A DNA stretch of 64,000 bases from Mycocentrospora acerina (taxonomy: Eukaryota > Ascomycota > Dothideomycetes > Pleosporales): NCBI GenBank assembly GCA_022701365.1, contig JAKUHH010000303.1, positions 310,001-374,000 of the forward strand. Reading direction: 5' to 3'. Every line of letters starts with the position of its first letter. Positions within the stretch are counted from its first letter, which is position 1. Both the position numbers and the translations under genes were made by a program. The notes under the pieces are model-generated. The model was not told where the DNA came from. It saw nothing but the letters and a program-made list of their open reading frames with translations, and made no database searches. Positions 1-11,049 of the stretch are shown here, piece by piece.

Positions 1-308
1 AGCTTCCGTTCTGGGCGCGCTAATTTAGCGTGCCGCCCTTACTTCAAAAACTGACCAGCCAAAATTCTGCACACACATAACCAAGGAATTGACTGCAGGA
101 GAGCTGGCTGCGCAGTCATCTCTCCCCCTCCTTCATCACGCCCCCCACCAATTCTTTCACCTTTTCTTTCTCTTCTTTGATACCCACTCTTTACCGTCCT
201 GCAGCAAGCACTGCTAGTCGGTTTTCCTCTTCACTCCGCTCTTCTCTCCCACCGCAGAGTTTTTGCATCATCACAGTTCGCACTTACGCGAGCGCAAAAA
301 AGAAGAAG
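1..308. other. Upstream region and 5' leader of the Ola1 gene
   Basis: Pyrimidine-rich leader typical of ascomycete promoters. There is no ATG in the Ola1 frame between the in-frame stop at 90-92 and the ATG at 309. The frame is nevertheless open over that whole interval and reads as a basic, Ser/Arg-rich peptide (see findings). Confidence 0.6.
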
Positions 309-1797
309 ATGCCTCCCAAGAAAGCCGTTAAGGAGGAGAAGGTCCTTCTCGGACGGCCGGGTAACAGCCTGAAGAGCGGCATCGTGAGTGAGAGCCCTGC
401 GCCGCTGTCAATTGTCACGTTCTCACATTGTCTAACAGTAATCGCCAGGTTGGCCTAGCGAACGTCGGTAAATCGACTCTTTTCCAGGCTATCACCAAGT
501 GCTCTCTTGGCAACCCTGCCGTAAGTAATGTTCGCATCGTAGCCCTGAACTTGCGCTGACTCTGGTAGAACTTTCCCTATGCCACCATTGACCCAGAGGA
601 GGCTCGTGTCATCGTCCCTGACGAACGATTCGACTTCCTCTGTGACATGTACAAGCCCAAGTCCGTCGTGCCTGCCAACTTGACTGTCTATGACATCGCT
701 GGACTCACACGTGGCGCTTCCACTGGTGCTGGTCTCGGAAACGCTTTCTTGTCCCACATCCGCGCTGTCGATGCCATCTTTCAGGTCGTTCGATGCTTCG
801 ATGACGCCGAGATCATCCACGTTGAGGGTGACGTTGACCCAATCCGTGACTTGGACATCATTGCCGAGGAGCTTCGTCTCAAAGACATCGAGTTTACTGA
901 GAAGTCTCTCGAGAAGTGCGTCAAGGAGACACGGAGAGGCGGCCAGAGTTTGGAGATGAAGAAGCTCAAGGAGGAGCAAGCGACGGTCGAGAAGGTCCTC
1001 GCTATGCTCAAGGACGGCAAGGATGTCCGCAAGGGCAACTGGACGCCAAAGGAGGTATGTACCTGCATCTCTCTCACACTCCCCTCCCTGTTAAAAGATG
1101 ACAAAGAGCGATTGCTCTATAATCCCAGCTCTTTGATGTTCCCGTAACGCCGGAACGTTCTGAAAAGACGTCCATTGCCTGATATAACTTGCATATACTC
1201 CGCTTCACACCAGAGTTTCTTTTCGAACATCTGCTAACGGAATGCTAGGTTGAGCACATCAACCCTCTCTGGCTTCTTTCTGCTAAGCCTGTTGTCTTCC
1301 TCGTCAACCTCAGTGAGAAGGACTACATTCGCCAGAAGAACAAGCACCTGCCCAAGATTGCTCAGTGGGTCAAGGAGAATGCTACTGGCGACCCAATCAT
1401 CCCCATTTCTGTACAGTTTGAAGAGCGTCTCGCAGCCATGACTGACGCGGAGGCTGCTGAGGAGTGCAAGACTCTTGGTACAAGGTCCGCGCTTCCCAAG
1501 GTTGTCCTCACCATGCGCAAGGCTCTTGATCTTGGCAGCTTCTTCACAACTGGTACAGATGAGGTCAGGCAATGGACGATACGAAACGGCACCAAGGCGC
1601 CCCAAGCTGCCGGTGTCATTCACGGTGACTTTGAAAAGACCTTCATCCAGGCCATTGTGTACAACTACAGTGTGCTTAAGGAGGAGGGTGACGAAGCGGG
1701 CGTCAAGGCGAAGGGTAAGATCTTGACCAAGGGCAAGGATTATGTTGTCGAGGATGGCGACATCCTGCTCATCAAGGCTGGTGCGGCGAAGGCCTAA
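309..1797 (+). CDS. OLA1: Obg-like ATPase 1 (YchF/Ola1 family)
   Basis: Four exons: 309-383, 449-520, 569-1054 and 1249-1797, giving 393 residues (human OLA1 has 396). The P-loop GLANVGKST lies at residues 27-35 and is split from the N-terminal exon by intron 1. The sequence NFPYATIDPEEARV follows intron 2. The G4-like motif NLSE (in VFLVNLSEKD) replaces NKxD and explains the family's preference for ATP over GTP. The C-terminus carries the TGS domain (around RQWTIRNGTKAPQAAG). Family knowledge: a cytosolic P-loop ATPase linked to ribosomes, translation and stress. The start at 309 (MPPKK) matches known family N-termini. All introns have GT/AG ends, and reading through any of them breaks the protein. 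Confidence 0.96.
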
Positions 1798-4700
1798 ACT
1801 GCCTGAAGCCTTTGATTCCCGAATTAGACCTCAGCTTCTCATGGACTGGAATGTCCACGAATATCATGATGACGATGATGACGATGATGCTGCTGCCTAC
1901 GCGAGGCGTATGAATTTGGCAATGCGCCATGAGAAAAGCAGAAAATCTGCGATGTAAATGAATGAAAACACATATTACCTCTACTTGTCACTGTTGTTTG
2001 GTGCTGATCGTGCTCGCTTCCGTTGATCTTTGGGCAATTTTAAAATGGTACGCCATGCGCCACGCTCATTTCACCTATTGTTGTGGGAGGGGGGAGCAAA
2101 CTTTGGTGTCGCCGAAACCTTGTTGTCGGTGCCATGTTGAACATTTCACGAACATGTTTATCCCATGAGCGGGGAGCCGAATAGGTGGCACCCCCTCTGC
2201 CCCCTCCCAAAAAAAAAAGGTGTGGAGACGAAACATGTCTGTTTCTCCCCCCCTATTTTTTTTTCCTGCGTCGCATTGGCATGCATGTCATGCTCTTGTC
2301 ATGTCCTTGTCACGTCACGTCACGTCACGTCACGTCACGTCACGTTACGGCGAACTATTACAGGGAACATATAGGTGCCTAGGTTTCAGCTAGGTACTAT
2401 GGCGTTTTTTTTTTAAAACTCTCAGCGAGCGGGCGAGCAAGCGCAGGCGGGAGGCTACGCTTGGCGAAGAGGATCCTCAGGCTCACTGGAGAAAAAGGGG
2501 GTGCGCGTCCATGTCTGCGTGTGTGGGGGGGTGGACGCGTATGCGTTTGTGGAACAGAGGGGCGTGTGAGTTTGGGTTGGGTTGGTTAAGTTTAGTTTGG
2601 TTTTGGTTTTTGGTTTGGGGGGGGGTGGGAGTAGTTTTGTAGAGGGAAAGCTAGGATATCTACTTGGGAGAGGTATTCGAAGAGAAAAGGGTGGGGGGGA
2701 AGGGGGGTGTTTGATAATGATATGATGTCATGGGAATGATGGGGTGAGGTGGGTGGAGCGGGCCGTGGCATGTTGCCGTGGAGTAGTAGATAAGGAAAAG
2801 AGTGCTGTGAGTGATGGACGAGTGGATGTGTATATGTATGTGTAGAAAGGGATGATCTGTTAGTATATACGTACTGGTTGACAACCCTGCTGGCAAACGG
2901 TGCCTAGCTGTACTCAGCCACAAACATAACAAACATAACAACAAGTGTTACAGAAAAAAACGGTCGAAGCTCCTTTGAATAGCGTTTTTGAGGGTTGCAT
3001 AAGCACGGCCATCGCCGTACCCGTACCCGTATTCGCCTCCGTATTTAGATTTCCCGTCGATGCTAAAAAAAACGTCAGGAGGCTATGATCTCATACTGTC
3101 CTGCGTTGTCCATAAACGTCAGTAAACACCAGTGCGCAGATGTGAGTTGTGTCTACATTGTCTTCAAGAGGATGGACGTGGACTATCGGTATTTGTGGTA
3201 GAAGAGCATCGCAAGTGTTGAGGAGATGGGGAGTGGGTTTGGTATACGGGATATTGGGATCAGCAATATCCTGTAAGATGGTGTCCTATCACAGGACTCC
3301 GGGGGTGATCATGTGTGGTTGTCTGGTGTGACAAACGCGTACGGTGGATTTCTTTTCTTTTGGGATGGTTGGCGGGAACGTGAGGCTGATGGTTATGATG
3401 ATCTTCTTGGATGGAGGAAGGTGAATGATGTTCGATTAGTCATGACTCAGTGCGTTCTTTAGCGACGACTTTGTCTATTACTCCGGGTTGTGTAAATGAC
3501 ATTAATGTGGAATTAGTTTGGTTGATAATCACTAGGCGTAAATGAAAAAAGGTGATTTGTTCAGCTCCAGGCAAGTCTTGCATCCTCGCCCAAGGGACAG
3601 ATTGACAAACCATAGTACCGCCTTGGATGCTCCTTCCTAATTGACTTGTTGAGATGCATGAATTTGTAAATGAAGTCAGATATAGCCATGTCGGCTACCC
3701 TGGGTATAAATAGCTTACCACAGGCATTGAAACGTGGATATGGGAATATGGAACGAAGGGCTATCCTTGCAGTCATTGGGCCGAAGACAGATGACTTGGG
3801 TTGCCGATGGCTGCCGGAAGTCTTGCAAGAAACGGGCACCATGTTTCGAGAAGAAGTCATGAAAATACGTGATCCATGTCATGCTGACAGTGAGGTGAGA
3901 AAAAAGGAACAATCACAGTGTTTAGGTTACCGAGAATCTCGCGTGGCTGGCTGTGATGTTCAGTGTTCGGAACGGAGGATTGCTTGTGGGGAAGCATGCG
4001 TTTCGTTATCGTGTAGTGTGTGACTAGTGTAGGTGTGGCAATTGATTGGAGCATTCAAAACGCCGTTTGGCCATGTTGTAGAAGGCATTGGGGAGTTTCT
4101 TTAAACAAGTTTGGAAGCCCACAGTGGCGGAAGCCGTTGCAATTAGATGAGTAAGGCTACCCATCCAATTAAGCGGGCTTGGTCGTGTCTGTTTCAAACA
4201 TTGGTAGGGAGCACATGCAGCTCCACCTGTCACTCGAGCTGAGCGCGCGCCTCGACAGGACGATTTTGGCGTGACGGCCGAGGTGCGCGAATGGCTCTTG
4301 TGCAAATGTGATGAGCGTGTTAGCTTCTGGGGGCTGTGGACAAGCGGGCGTGCGTGGTGGTGGGAGGCCACTCTGCAGCCAGATTCGAGGGCAAGCAATC
4401 GACGGCGTCAGCGTTTGCTCCAGTGCAACTAGTGGCCCTGTGTGTGCAGTGTGCAGAGGCAATGCAACCGCACGAGTGATAGGTCGCAGGATGCCACTAC
4501 TCGCGTCCGTGTGCCGTGACGGAAAGGCGTGCGGCGAGCGACGGGCACAGAGGCGGTCTGTCCTGATCCGTTCGCCCACGCGGCGAGGGTGGGCAGCAGG
4601 AGCGGGAAATGATGCGGAACCCTGGCTGTCGAGGTTTCAGCGACACTCGACAGCCTGGGGCGCGCGAGAGGGCCAGCACGAGGCCCAGCGCGAGGCCCAC

Positions 4701-5777
4701 GCGACATGGCCAGCGTCGCACATGGCTTCGTCGCCTGGTGTTGGGATGGCGATGGCGCCAGCTCGCGGTGGCCGTTGACCCCGCAGCTGCTGCAGCTGGA
4801 GCCATTCGCTCACCCAACCAGGCGCGCCGCCAGCCAGGGCCAAGCGGCCGTGGCCAGTGTTCCGGCCATGGCTTGTTTCTTCGCTGCAGGTACGCGGGCT
4901 AAGCTGGGCACCCGGCCGCAGCAGGCTAGCCCCCGGTTGCGCCGGAATGCCATTGGCCGTGCCCCTGACAGCCTTCGTGTGCGTGGTCCGCTCCCAGTCT
5001 CAGGTCGCCGCTTAGCCCCAGCCCGTCCCAAGCCAGCCCCTTGCGAGCACCGTGGACGGGCCTCCAGCAGCCTGCGCACTCGAAACTCTCCTTTGCCCAC
5101 GCTCGCTGTCCCTCCCAGTCGCTGCCGACGAGAGTCTGGATAGCCTCACTTGCACGCCGTCGATTCTGGCTCACCGCTGCGCCGTGCTGCTCACCCTCCT
5201 TTCGCCACACCCCTTACAGCCTTGACAGCCCCCCGCCTCTTTGACAGAGGATTGCTCGGTCGCGCCCCGTGCTCTCTTCCACCTGCCCCGTCGTCGCTCG
5301 ACTACGCGTCCAGCGTCACCGTCGCCATCAGCCTTTGCACCCGCTACTCGCCGCTCCGAGTACGTCCAACGCGTCTCACGGCTCCCTGCCCCTACTGACC
5401 CGGCCCTCTGCCTGCAGCCAGCACCCTTTGCAAGCCTGTGGACGCCACCAGTCCACGTCCATTCGTTCCCGCCCTGCTCCAGCAGACCTACATTCGACCT
5501 TGATCCCAGGCATCAACCATTGTCGCCCTCAACCTCTTTGAATGACCTTACCAGACCAACACAGCAGTCGTGTCTTGGCCATTCGCATCACCACAACCAC
5601 AGCCTTCCCTCGACCTAGCGACATCTGATATCCCCACCGCCTTCCGCTTCGTCATGAGAATACTTCTGGTCCAATAATCTCCCTCGTATCCACCGCGCTT
5701 CCCGTCTCTGCCAACGCGCACTCAGGTCTCCACTCACTCGCTTATCACTTGGATAATACTCACACTCATTTAACACC
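1798..5777. other. 4 kb gene-free block between OLA1 and the Kelch-like gene
   Basis: No open frame here has both an ATG and protein-like composition. The left part (1.8-3.6 kb) holds the OLA1 3' region, a GTCAC tandem array and G- or T-rich homopolymer runs. The right part (about 4.2-5.77 kb) is GC- and then pyrimidine-rich. It looks like a promoter plus a long 5' leader of the Kelch-like gene. An ATG frame at 3670-4023 (117 codons) has no recognisable features. Confidence 0.6.
2309..2348. repeat. Tandem GTCAC pentanucleotide array
   Basis: Seven to eight copies of GTCAC in direct tandem, so an ACGT core recurs every 5 bp. ACGT is the core of many bZIP sites. The array lies about 510 bp downstream of the OLA1 stop. 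Confidence 0.9.
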
Positions 5778-8219
5778 ATGGGCACTCCCGAGCCCAAGTA
5801 CTCCCTGAGCGGGCATTGCTCCATCATTTACGAAAAAACACTTTACGTCTATTCGCCAACTGGCTTCCAGTCGCTGAAGCTCGAAGAGGGGGCAGAATGG
5901 CAGGCGCTTCCCATGGACATATCGTTGACAGGCGCACAATGCGTCAAAGCCGTGCCAACAGGAAACGCCAAAAACGCCATGCTTTACATCGTTGGAGGAA
6001 CACCGAATGCAACCGCCTCCACATGGGACTACCCCGGATTAATGCACTACTCGTTCTCACAGAAGAAATGGGACTGGGTTCGCTCGGAAAGCTGGAATAC
6101 CCAGAACCGTCAGAACCACGGCGCCGTCTACCTTCCGGACTCGCAGAAGATTTTGGTCTACGCAGGCTCCCAGACAGTTGGAGATGTTGTACCTTCCACG
6201 CAATCATTCCTATTCTCCACCCTACCGCCCTACGCGGTCCAAAGCTTGCCATCGAACGGTGCCCCCCCTGCCATGGATCCCATGTTGCTATCGTCTGACT
6301 CAAAATCGGCGGTCATGGTTGGTGGTGGCGCGACAAACACTGCTGTTTGGAAATTCAGCGAAAGCGAAGGATGGGCTAACATGGGCGCAACGCTTGCGCA
6401 ACCTATCGCGAGCCAGGAACATGTTCAATGCACTGTACTCACTGGACCGAATGGGATGAAAGTTCTCGAAAAGTTTGACATGAGTGTGTCGCCAAACAAA
6501 GTCGAGCGTATCGTACTTGTAGACAAGAATGGAAAGGCCCCTGCTACCGGTACCACAATAGGTGACAAGGCCAAGCGCTTCACGGTATCTGACTGGCCTA
6601 CGTATAACTCGACACTTGCTCCAATGTCGCAAAGATCGGGCTACTCTCTTGCGCAAGGAGACGACGGCATGACTGTCGCTAGTGGAGGAAACCAAACTGA
6701 ACCACTTGTCATATTTAACGCACAGGAGAACTCATGGGTCAATGCCACTGCCCTGTTCAACGGACAGGAGGTTCTGACACAATCGATCACGTCCTCGAGC
6801 ACATCTTCCTCAACCCCAACAGCAACGGCATCTGCATCAGCTAGTGCCACAGCTACTGGCGGGGCAGCGGCTTCTGCACCGGCACCCGACAACAAGTCAA
6901 AGATGTTGACTGTTCTTGGAGCTACACTTGGCACAATCTTTGGTATTGCTATAGTCCTGGTTTTGATCCTCTTCTGTCTAAAGCACAGAAAGAACAAGAG
7001 GAAGCAAAGCCAACAGGCAGGCTACTTGGAAAAGGACAAGGATCGCCTCAGCTTCGCTGACCGTGGAGCCGATTTTATGAAAGAAGCTGGCGGATCCGTC
7101 ATGTCCCACAGCTACACTTTGAACAATGACTCTCAATCTTCGCTGGCTATCATGCAGGGGCGAGGAGCAGGTGGCCACAAGAAGAATATCGCAAGTGATG
7201 CCAGTGCGGCAGGCCTTGTGAAGAACTCTAGCCCGCTCGCATACACTCAGCCCGTGGAATTGTCCAAATTCGACCTCAAGCCGGAGTCCGCGGACGAACG
7301 ACTCGTACGACAAAATTCTAGTCGGGTACCAGCTGCTGCCACTCTCAACGCCCGAGCTCGCAGCTCTGGGTGGAGCAAGTATTTCGCCAACAATGATGCT
7401 ACGAACCTTGCTACTGCGCCGGCCGACCGATCAACATATGCCTCAGACCGGACGAGCACGATCAGTCAGTCAGAGTACACAAACTCCCGGGTATATGGCC
7501 AGCACAAATCACAGATTCCTCCTCCTCTAGAAATACCCAAGTTCCCACACGACAGTCAGCGTCTCAGCAGTGTAGCTAGCGGAAGCCCTACATTAGGAAG
7601 CGGCACTCTCCCACATCAAATCCAGCCCATGTCAGCCGAAATTGGGCGAGCCAATTCAACCGCAAGCACCCGATCTGCTCTTAGCTACAACGAAGAACAA
7701 TACTCCCGTCGACCTGTCGAGAGTTGGACGCCAGTTGGCCATGACCGACCACCTAGCAGCACATACACTGGCAGTATGCACATCGATCCCAATCAGTACC
7801 ATGATGGCACAGAGTCTTTCTATCCCAAGAGCAATATCAGTTCTTTCTATCCTGGCCAGTCGAAGGGTTCACTGGACGTTCCCGATGCACGAGATAGCAC
7901 ATTTACAATGTTCCCATCAGGCAAGCCAGCTGCGCCACCCGCCGACGCTGCCCCTACAAGCAGGTTCAGTTCCATGTACCCCTCGCCGCCGCGGATCGGT
8001 GAAGAGCCCCAAGACCGTGGCAGCACAGTGACGGTCTTCCCGGGGCCTAACGCACCCTCAACCGCATACGGCGGAATGCCGAGTCCTCAGTTTAGCTCCT
8101 TCTACCCACCGCCACGCATAGGGCACGACAGCACTGTAACCATGTTCCCCGGCCCCAACCCCGAACCCCCAAAGAACCAGGGTGACATGTCCTGGCTCAA
8201 CCTGGGCGCCCAAAAATGA
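5778..8219 (+). CDS. Kelch-like beta-propeller protein with one transmembrane segment and a long cytosolic tail
   Basis: Single exon, 813 residues. Residues 1-330 resemble a Kelch/galactose-oxidase-type propeller, with repeated G-x-hydrophobic strands such as MLYIVGG, KILVYAGS and SAVMVGGGA. A Ser/Thr/Ala-rich linker (about 335-372) follows. One strong transmembrane helix lies at about 377-400, followed by the basic stop-transfer KHRKNKRKQ, which predicts N-terminus outside and C-terminus inside. The 410-residue tail is Ser/Pro-rich, and its last 100 residues repeat FSSxYPxPPRIG and STVTxFPGPN motifs. No signal peptide is visible, and an in-frame stop at 5754-5756 rules out a simple upstream extension. 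Family knowledge: fungal membrane Kelch proteins of this layout are common but poorly characterised. Function unknown; a surface sensor or adaptor role is inference. Confidence 0.85.
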   Translation: MGTPEPKYSLSGHCSIIYEKTLYVYSPTGFQSLKLEEGAEWQALPMDISLTGAQCVKAVPTGNAKNAMLYIVGGTPNATASTWDYPGLMHYSFSQKKWDWVRSESWNTQNRQNHGAVYLPDSQKILVYAGSQTVGDVVPSTQSFLFSTLPPYAVQSLPSNGAPPAMDPMLLSSDSKSAVMVGGGATNTAVWKFSESEGWANMGATLAQPIASQEHVQCTVLTGPNGMKVLEKFDMSVSPNKVERIVLVDKNGKAPATGTTIGDKAKRFTVSDWPTYNSTLAPMSQRSGYSLAQGDDGMTVASGGNQTEPLVIFNAQENSWVNATALFNGQEVLTQSITSSSTSSSTPTATASASASATATGGAAASAPAPDNKSKMLTVLGATLGTIFGIAIVLVLILFCLKHRKNKRKQSQQAGYLEKDKDRLSFADRGADFMKEAGGSVMSHSYTLNNDSQSSLAIMQGRGAGGHKKNIASDASAAGLVKNSSPLAYTQPVELSKFDLKPESADERLVRQNSSRVPAAATLNARARSSGWSKYFANNDATNLATAPADRSTYASDRTSTISQSEYTNSRVYGQHKSQIPPPLEIPKFPHDSQRLSSVASGSPTLGSGTLPHQIQPMSAEIGRANSTASTRSALSYNEEQYSRRPVESWTPVGHDRPPSSTYTGSMHIDPNQYHDGTESFYPKSNISSFYPGQSKGSLDVPDARDSTFTMFPSGKPAAPPADAAPTSRFSSMYPSPPRIGEEPQDRGSTVTVFPGPNAPSTAYGGMPSPQFSSFYPPPRIGHDSTVTMFPGPNPEPPKNQGDMSWLNLGAQK

Positions 8220-8902
8220 GCCAACGCTATCGTTATCTAAAGCTTTTCACGAGACCACGCTCAGCCCTTCCGCCTCTCCCCTTGATGGGAAACTGCATGT
8301 ATCAAGATGTATTCTTAGCGCCGGGCGTCCTCCTGTCGAAAACTCCTTTTGCGTACCAAGCCTCCCCGCATCCTCCTCTCCTCCGCCCAACACCCGGTCA
8401 CTACAGATACCCGACGTCTTCACGGCGTCAAAAAAAACCCTCCAGCTCTCACCCCTACCAAAACATCATCAGACTTGTGTCTGCCCACACCAACCCCCCG
8501 TGGCTGTAAATAAACACTCACCTACATTCTCGTCTCTCGTTGACCAACAAACTTTTTCCATGTATCCCGCGTCTCGCTGTTTATCTATTTGCGTCGTCCT
8601 TTTTTTTTATCCTGATATAGATATACATATGTATATATCAGTTCGACTCGTTGCATCGGCCCTGCTAGCCTCTTCCCCCCCAATGTTCCCTGTCTGTCTT
8701 TTTCTCTCTCTCTTTCTCTCTAGCTCTCTTTTTTTTCCCTCCTTTCTCTCTTGGTGCTCCGATCTCCTCTGTCAAAGATAGCTTATTTTGGCGTATCATC
8801 ATCATCATTGCTGCGGAGGAGGATCTGTCTGTCTCTGTCTCTGTCTCTGTGTGGTGTACATGTAGACGTGGACCTACGTATATATGTATGTAGGGGCTGT
8901 GT

Positions 8903-8904
<2 letters not shown>

Positions 8905-8950
<46 letters not shown>

Positions 8951-8962
8951 CGCCCCCCCCCC
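8905..8962. repeat. Poly-C tract
   Basis: Forty-five uninterrupted C, then GCG and ten more C, running straight into the N gap. The complementary strand is a G-run able to form G-quadruplex structures. Confidence 0.95.
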
Positions 8963-9126
8963 NNNNNNNNNNNNNNNNNNNNNNNNNNNNNNNNNNNNNN
9001 NNNNNNNNNNNNNNNNNNNNNNNNNNNNNNNNNNNNNNNNNNNNNNNNNNNNNNNNNNNNNNNNNNNNNNNNNNNNNNNNNNNNNNNNNNNNNNNNNNNN
9101 NNNNNNNNNNNNNNNNNNNNNNNNNN
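8963..9126. other. Assembly gap (164 N)
   Basis: A run of 164 undetermined bases beside the poly-C tract. The true length is unknown, because such gaps are usually estimates. Confidence 0.99.
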
Positions 9127-9475
9127 CCCCAAGGTGGCTGCTTCCGTGGTGGGCGCAGTAAATCGTAATGAGAAGCGAAGTGGTAGTTGAATTGCTGCTT
9201 TTTTCTGTGCTGTAATGTGTGTGATGTGTTGTAGTGTGATGTTTTTTGATGCAATCTGCTTGCTTGGCTTGTTCATCGTGTGGAAGTTTTTGAATTACGC
9301 ATGTTTTGCTGAAGTCGAAGAGTATTTTCACTGGAGAGTACTCAAGTCATGGAATCTGGTTGTAGTATGAATTTTTCGTGTAAAGTTTCCATGGTTATTC
9401 TAGTTACTGCACATTCCTAATACTATACATTCCCAACATTCCCAACACCTCCAACTCCCTTTTGTCTTTTAGTTC

Positions 9476-10783
9476 TCACTTCTTTCCCTTTCTCTGCTTA
9501 GCCTCACCACCACTCTCTTTCGCAGTGCTCTTCCCATCCGCCTCCTTTGTGTTTTTTTCCTTTGCCTTTTCCTTCTCCTTCTCTTTTTTCTCAACCGCCC
9601 TCCTCTTCGCCCCTTCCTTCTCCAATACCTCAATCGTCTTCTCACTACTCTCCCACAACTTCTTCTGTAGCGTCTCGTCTGCAATCTCCTTCCGCAGCCA
9701 ATCCACCCTCCTACATTCCTTCAAGAAATACCCACCCTCGCCTCTTCCCCACTGTGCCTCCATGGCCGCATACAGAAATGTCTGCGCGCCTTGGTCAGGA
9801 CTCTTCAGTACCAGCCACCATATAGGCCACATGACGACGTATAGAACGAGACCCCATAGCGAGCCAACGGTGAGGTAACGGCGCATGCCAGGTGTTCGTG
9901 TCCAGCCTGGGTCGACCATAATGACACGCGCGTTCATCGGCTTCTTGTCTGGGCGAGCGTAGGTGGAGAGGTGTTTCTGGAAGGCAAGTGCAAAGGTCAT
10001 GACGGCAAGCTTTGAGGTTGCGTAGACAGCCGAGGGTGTGAAGTCAAGTTGTTGAGCATCTTTTGTCGATTTCTTTGCGCTTGGGTTGGAGCCAAAATCG
10101 GGCAACTTGCCGCCCATGTAGGAACTGCAGGCTCCGAAGATGATGCGCACGTCTCGGTCTGGTGGTTGGGCGCGTAGGGCGGGACTAAGAATGCTCAGGA
10201 GGTGGAAGTTGGCCATATAGTTTAGTCCCCATGTGGACTCCAGGCCATCTTCTGTTACTGTGGCTTTGCCGCCAGAGGGCGTCATTGTGTTTGCACACAT
10301 GATTATCATGTCGAGACGGCGCGGTGGGGCGTTGTCGACCCATTTTGTTGCGAAAAGTCGGATGCTGTGGAGCGAGGTGAGATCGACGTTCTCAGCAGTG
10401 ATAAGCTCGTTGTTCGTCTGGGTTCGCAGGTCTTCGATGTAGTCGACGAGGAAGGGGTCGACGAGTGGTTGTTGGACAAGGAGGATGATTTGTGCGCCGC
10501 GAGAGGCAAGGCCTTTGACTACTTCAGCGCCTATACCGGCAGTTCCTCCCTATTTGAAGCATCAGTAAGTCCTCTTGCTGGTTGGAGCTGGATATGCAAG
10601 GCTTACTGTCACCATGATCACCTTGGAGTGCATGTTCCGCTCCGAGCCGTTGACAGCGCCATTGAAGTACCATTTCAGTAGACACAGAACCGCGAAGAAG
10701 GGTACAGTCTTTGCTATCTCCCAGCCATAAGGAACAGACTCCAAGCCCTCGGCGAACACTGAGGCGAGGATGTTGACGGGCAT
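9476..10783 (-). CDS. Membrane-anchored short-chain dehydrogenase/reductase (Env9/retinol dehydrogenase-like)
   Basis: Two exons, 10783-10607 and 10549-9476 (57-nt intron), 416 residues. The intron splits the cofactor motif, so only splicing restores VTGGTAGIG (residues 58-66, the TGxxxGIG nucleotide-binding loop). The active-site YATSK has Y235 and K239, with Ser at 201-202. The usual NNAG motif is replaced by CANT (144-147). A hydrophobic N-terminal segment (about 22-40) and a second one near 275-295 (LWGLVLYVVMWPIWW) suggest membrane or lipid-droplet anchoring. The last 50 residues are a Lys/Glu-rich tail. Family knowledge: NAD(P)H-dependent oxidoreductases, often acting on lipids or retinoid-like substrates; yeast Env9 sits on lipid droplets. 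Substrate unknown. It is divergent from the G-patch gene, with 266 bp between the starts. Confidence 0.9.
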
Positions 10784-11049
10784 CGCGGTATGCCGTGGAT
10801 CACGAACGAGACGAGTTTAGTTGTGAGCGGAAGTGGCTTCGCCAAGCGATCTGCAACACGTGGCGTCATTGACATGTGATTACGCGAATGGAGCGTCTCG
10901 CCGCCTGGAGTTGACTGTTCGCCGTCTGAGTATCGACACTCCGTCACACTTCAGCCTACGGCGGTGTCGCTCCTTTCACCGCCGTAGAAATTCCTTGGTG
11001 ATTGTATCAACCACCTTGCTGGATTGCGACCTTCTCCAAAATCTAGATC

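Larger units (their letters stand above)
8220..9475. other. Spacer with low-complexity DNA and an assembly gap
   Basis: Holds the 3' region of the Kelch-like gene, CT-rich tracts (about 8695-8760), a GTCTCT-type run, the poly-C tract, the N gap, and AT-rich sequence after the gap. It also holds the downstream flank of the minus-strand SDR gene. Frames crossing the N run are artefacts. No gene is supported. Confidence 0.7.

Noticed and set aside
4308..4778. Overlapping GC-rich frames at 4.2-5.6 kb on both strands
   Set aside because: Many frames are open at once because of high GC. None has hydrophobic structure or motifs.
8665..9331. Frames across the N gap encoding poly-Gly or poly-Pro
   Set aside because: Translation of poly-C plus undetermined bases.
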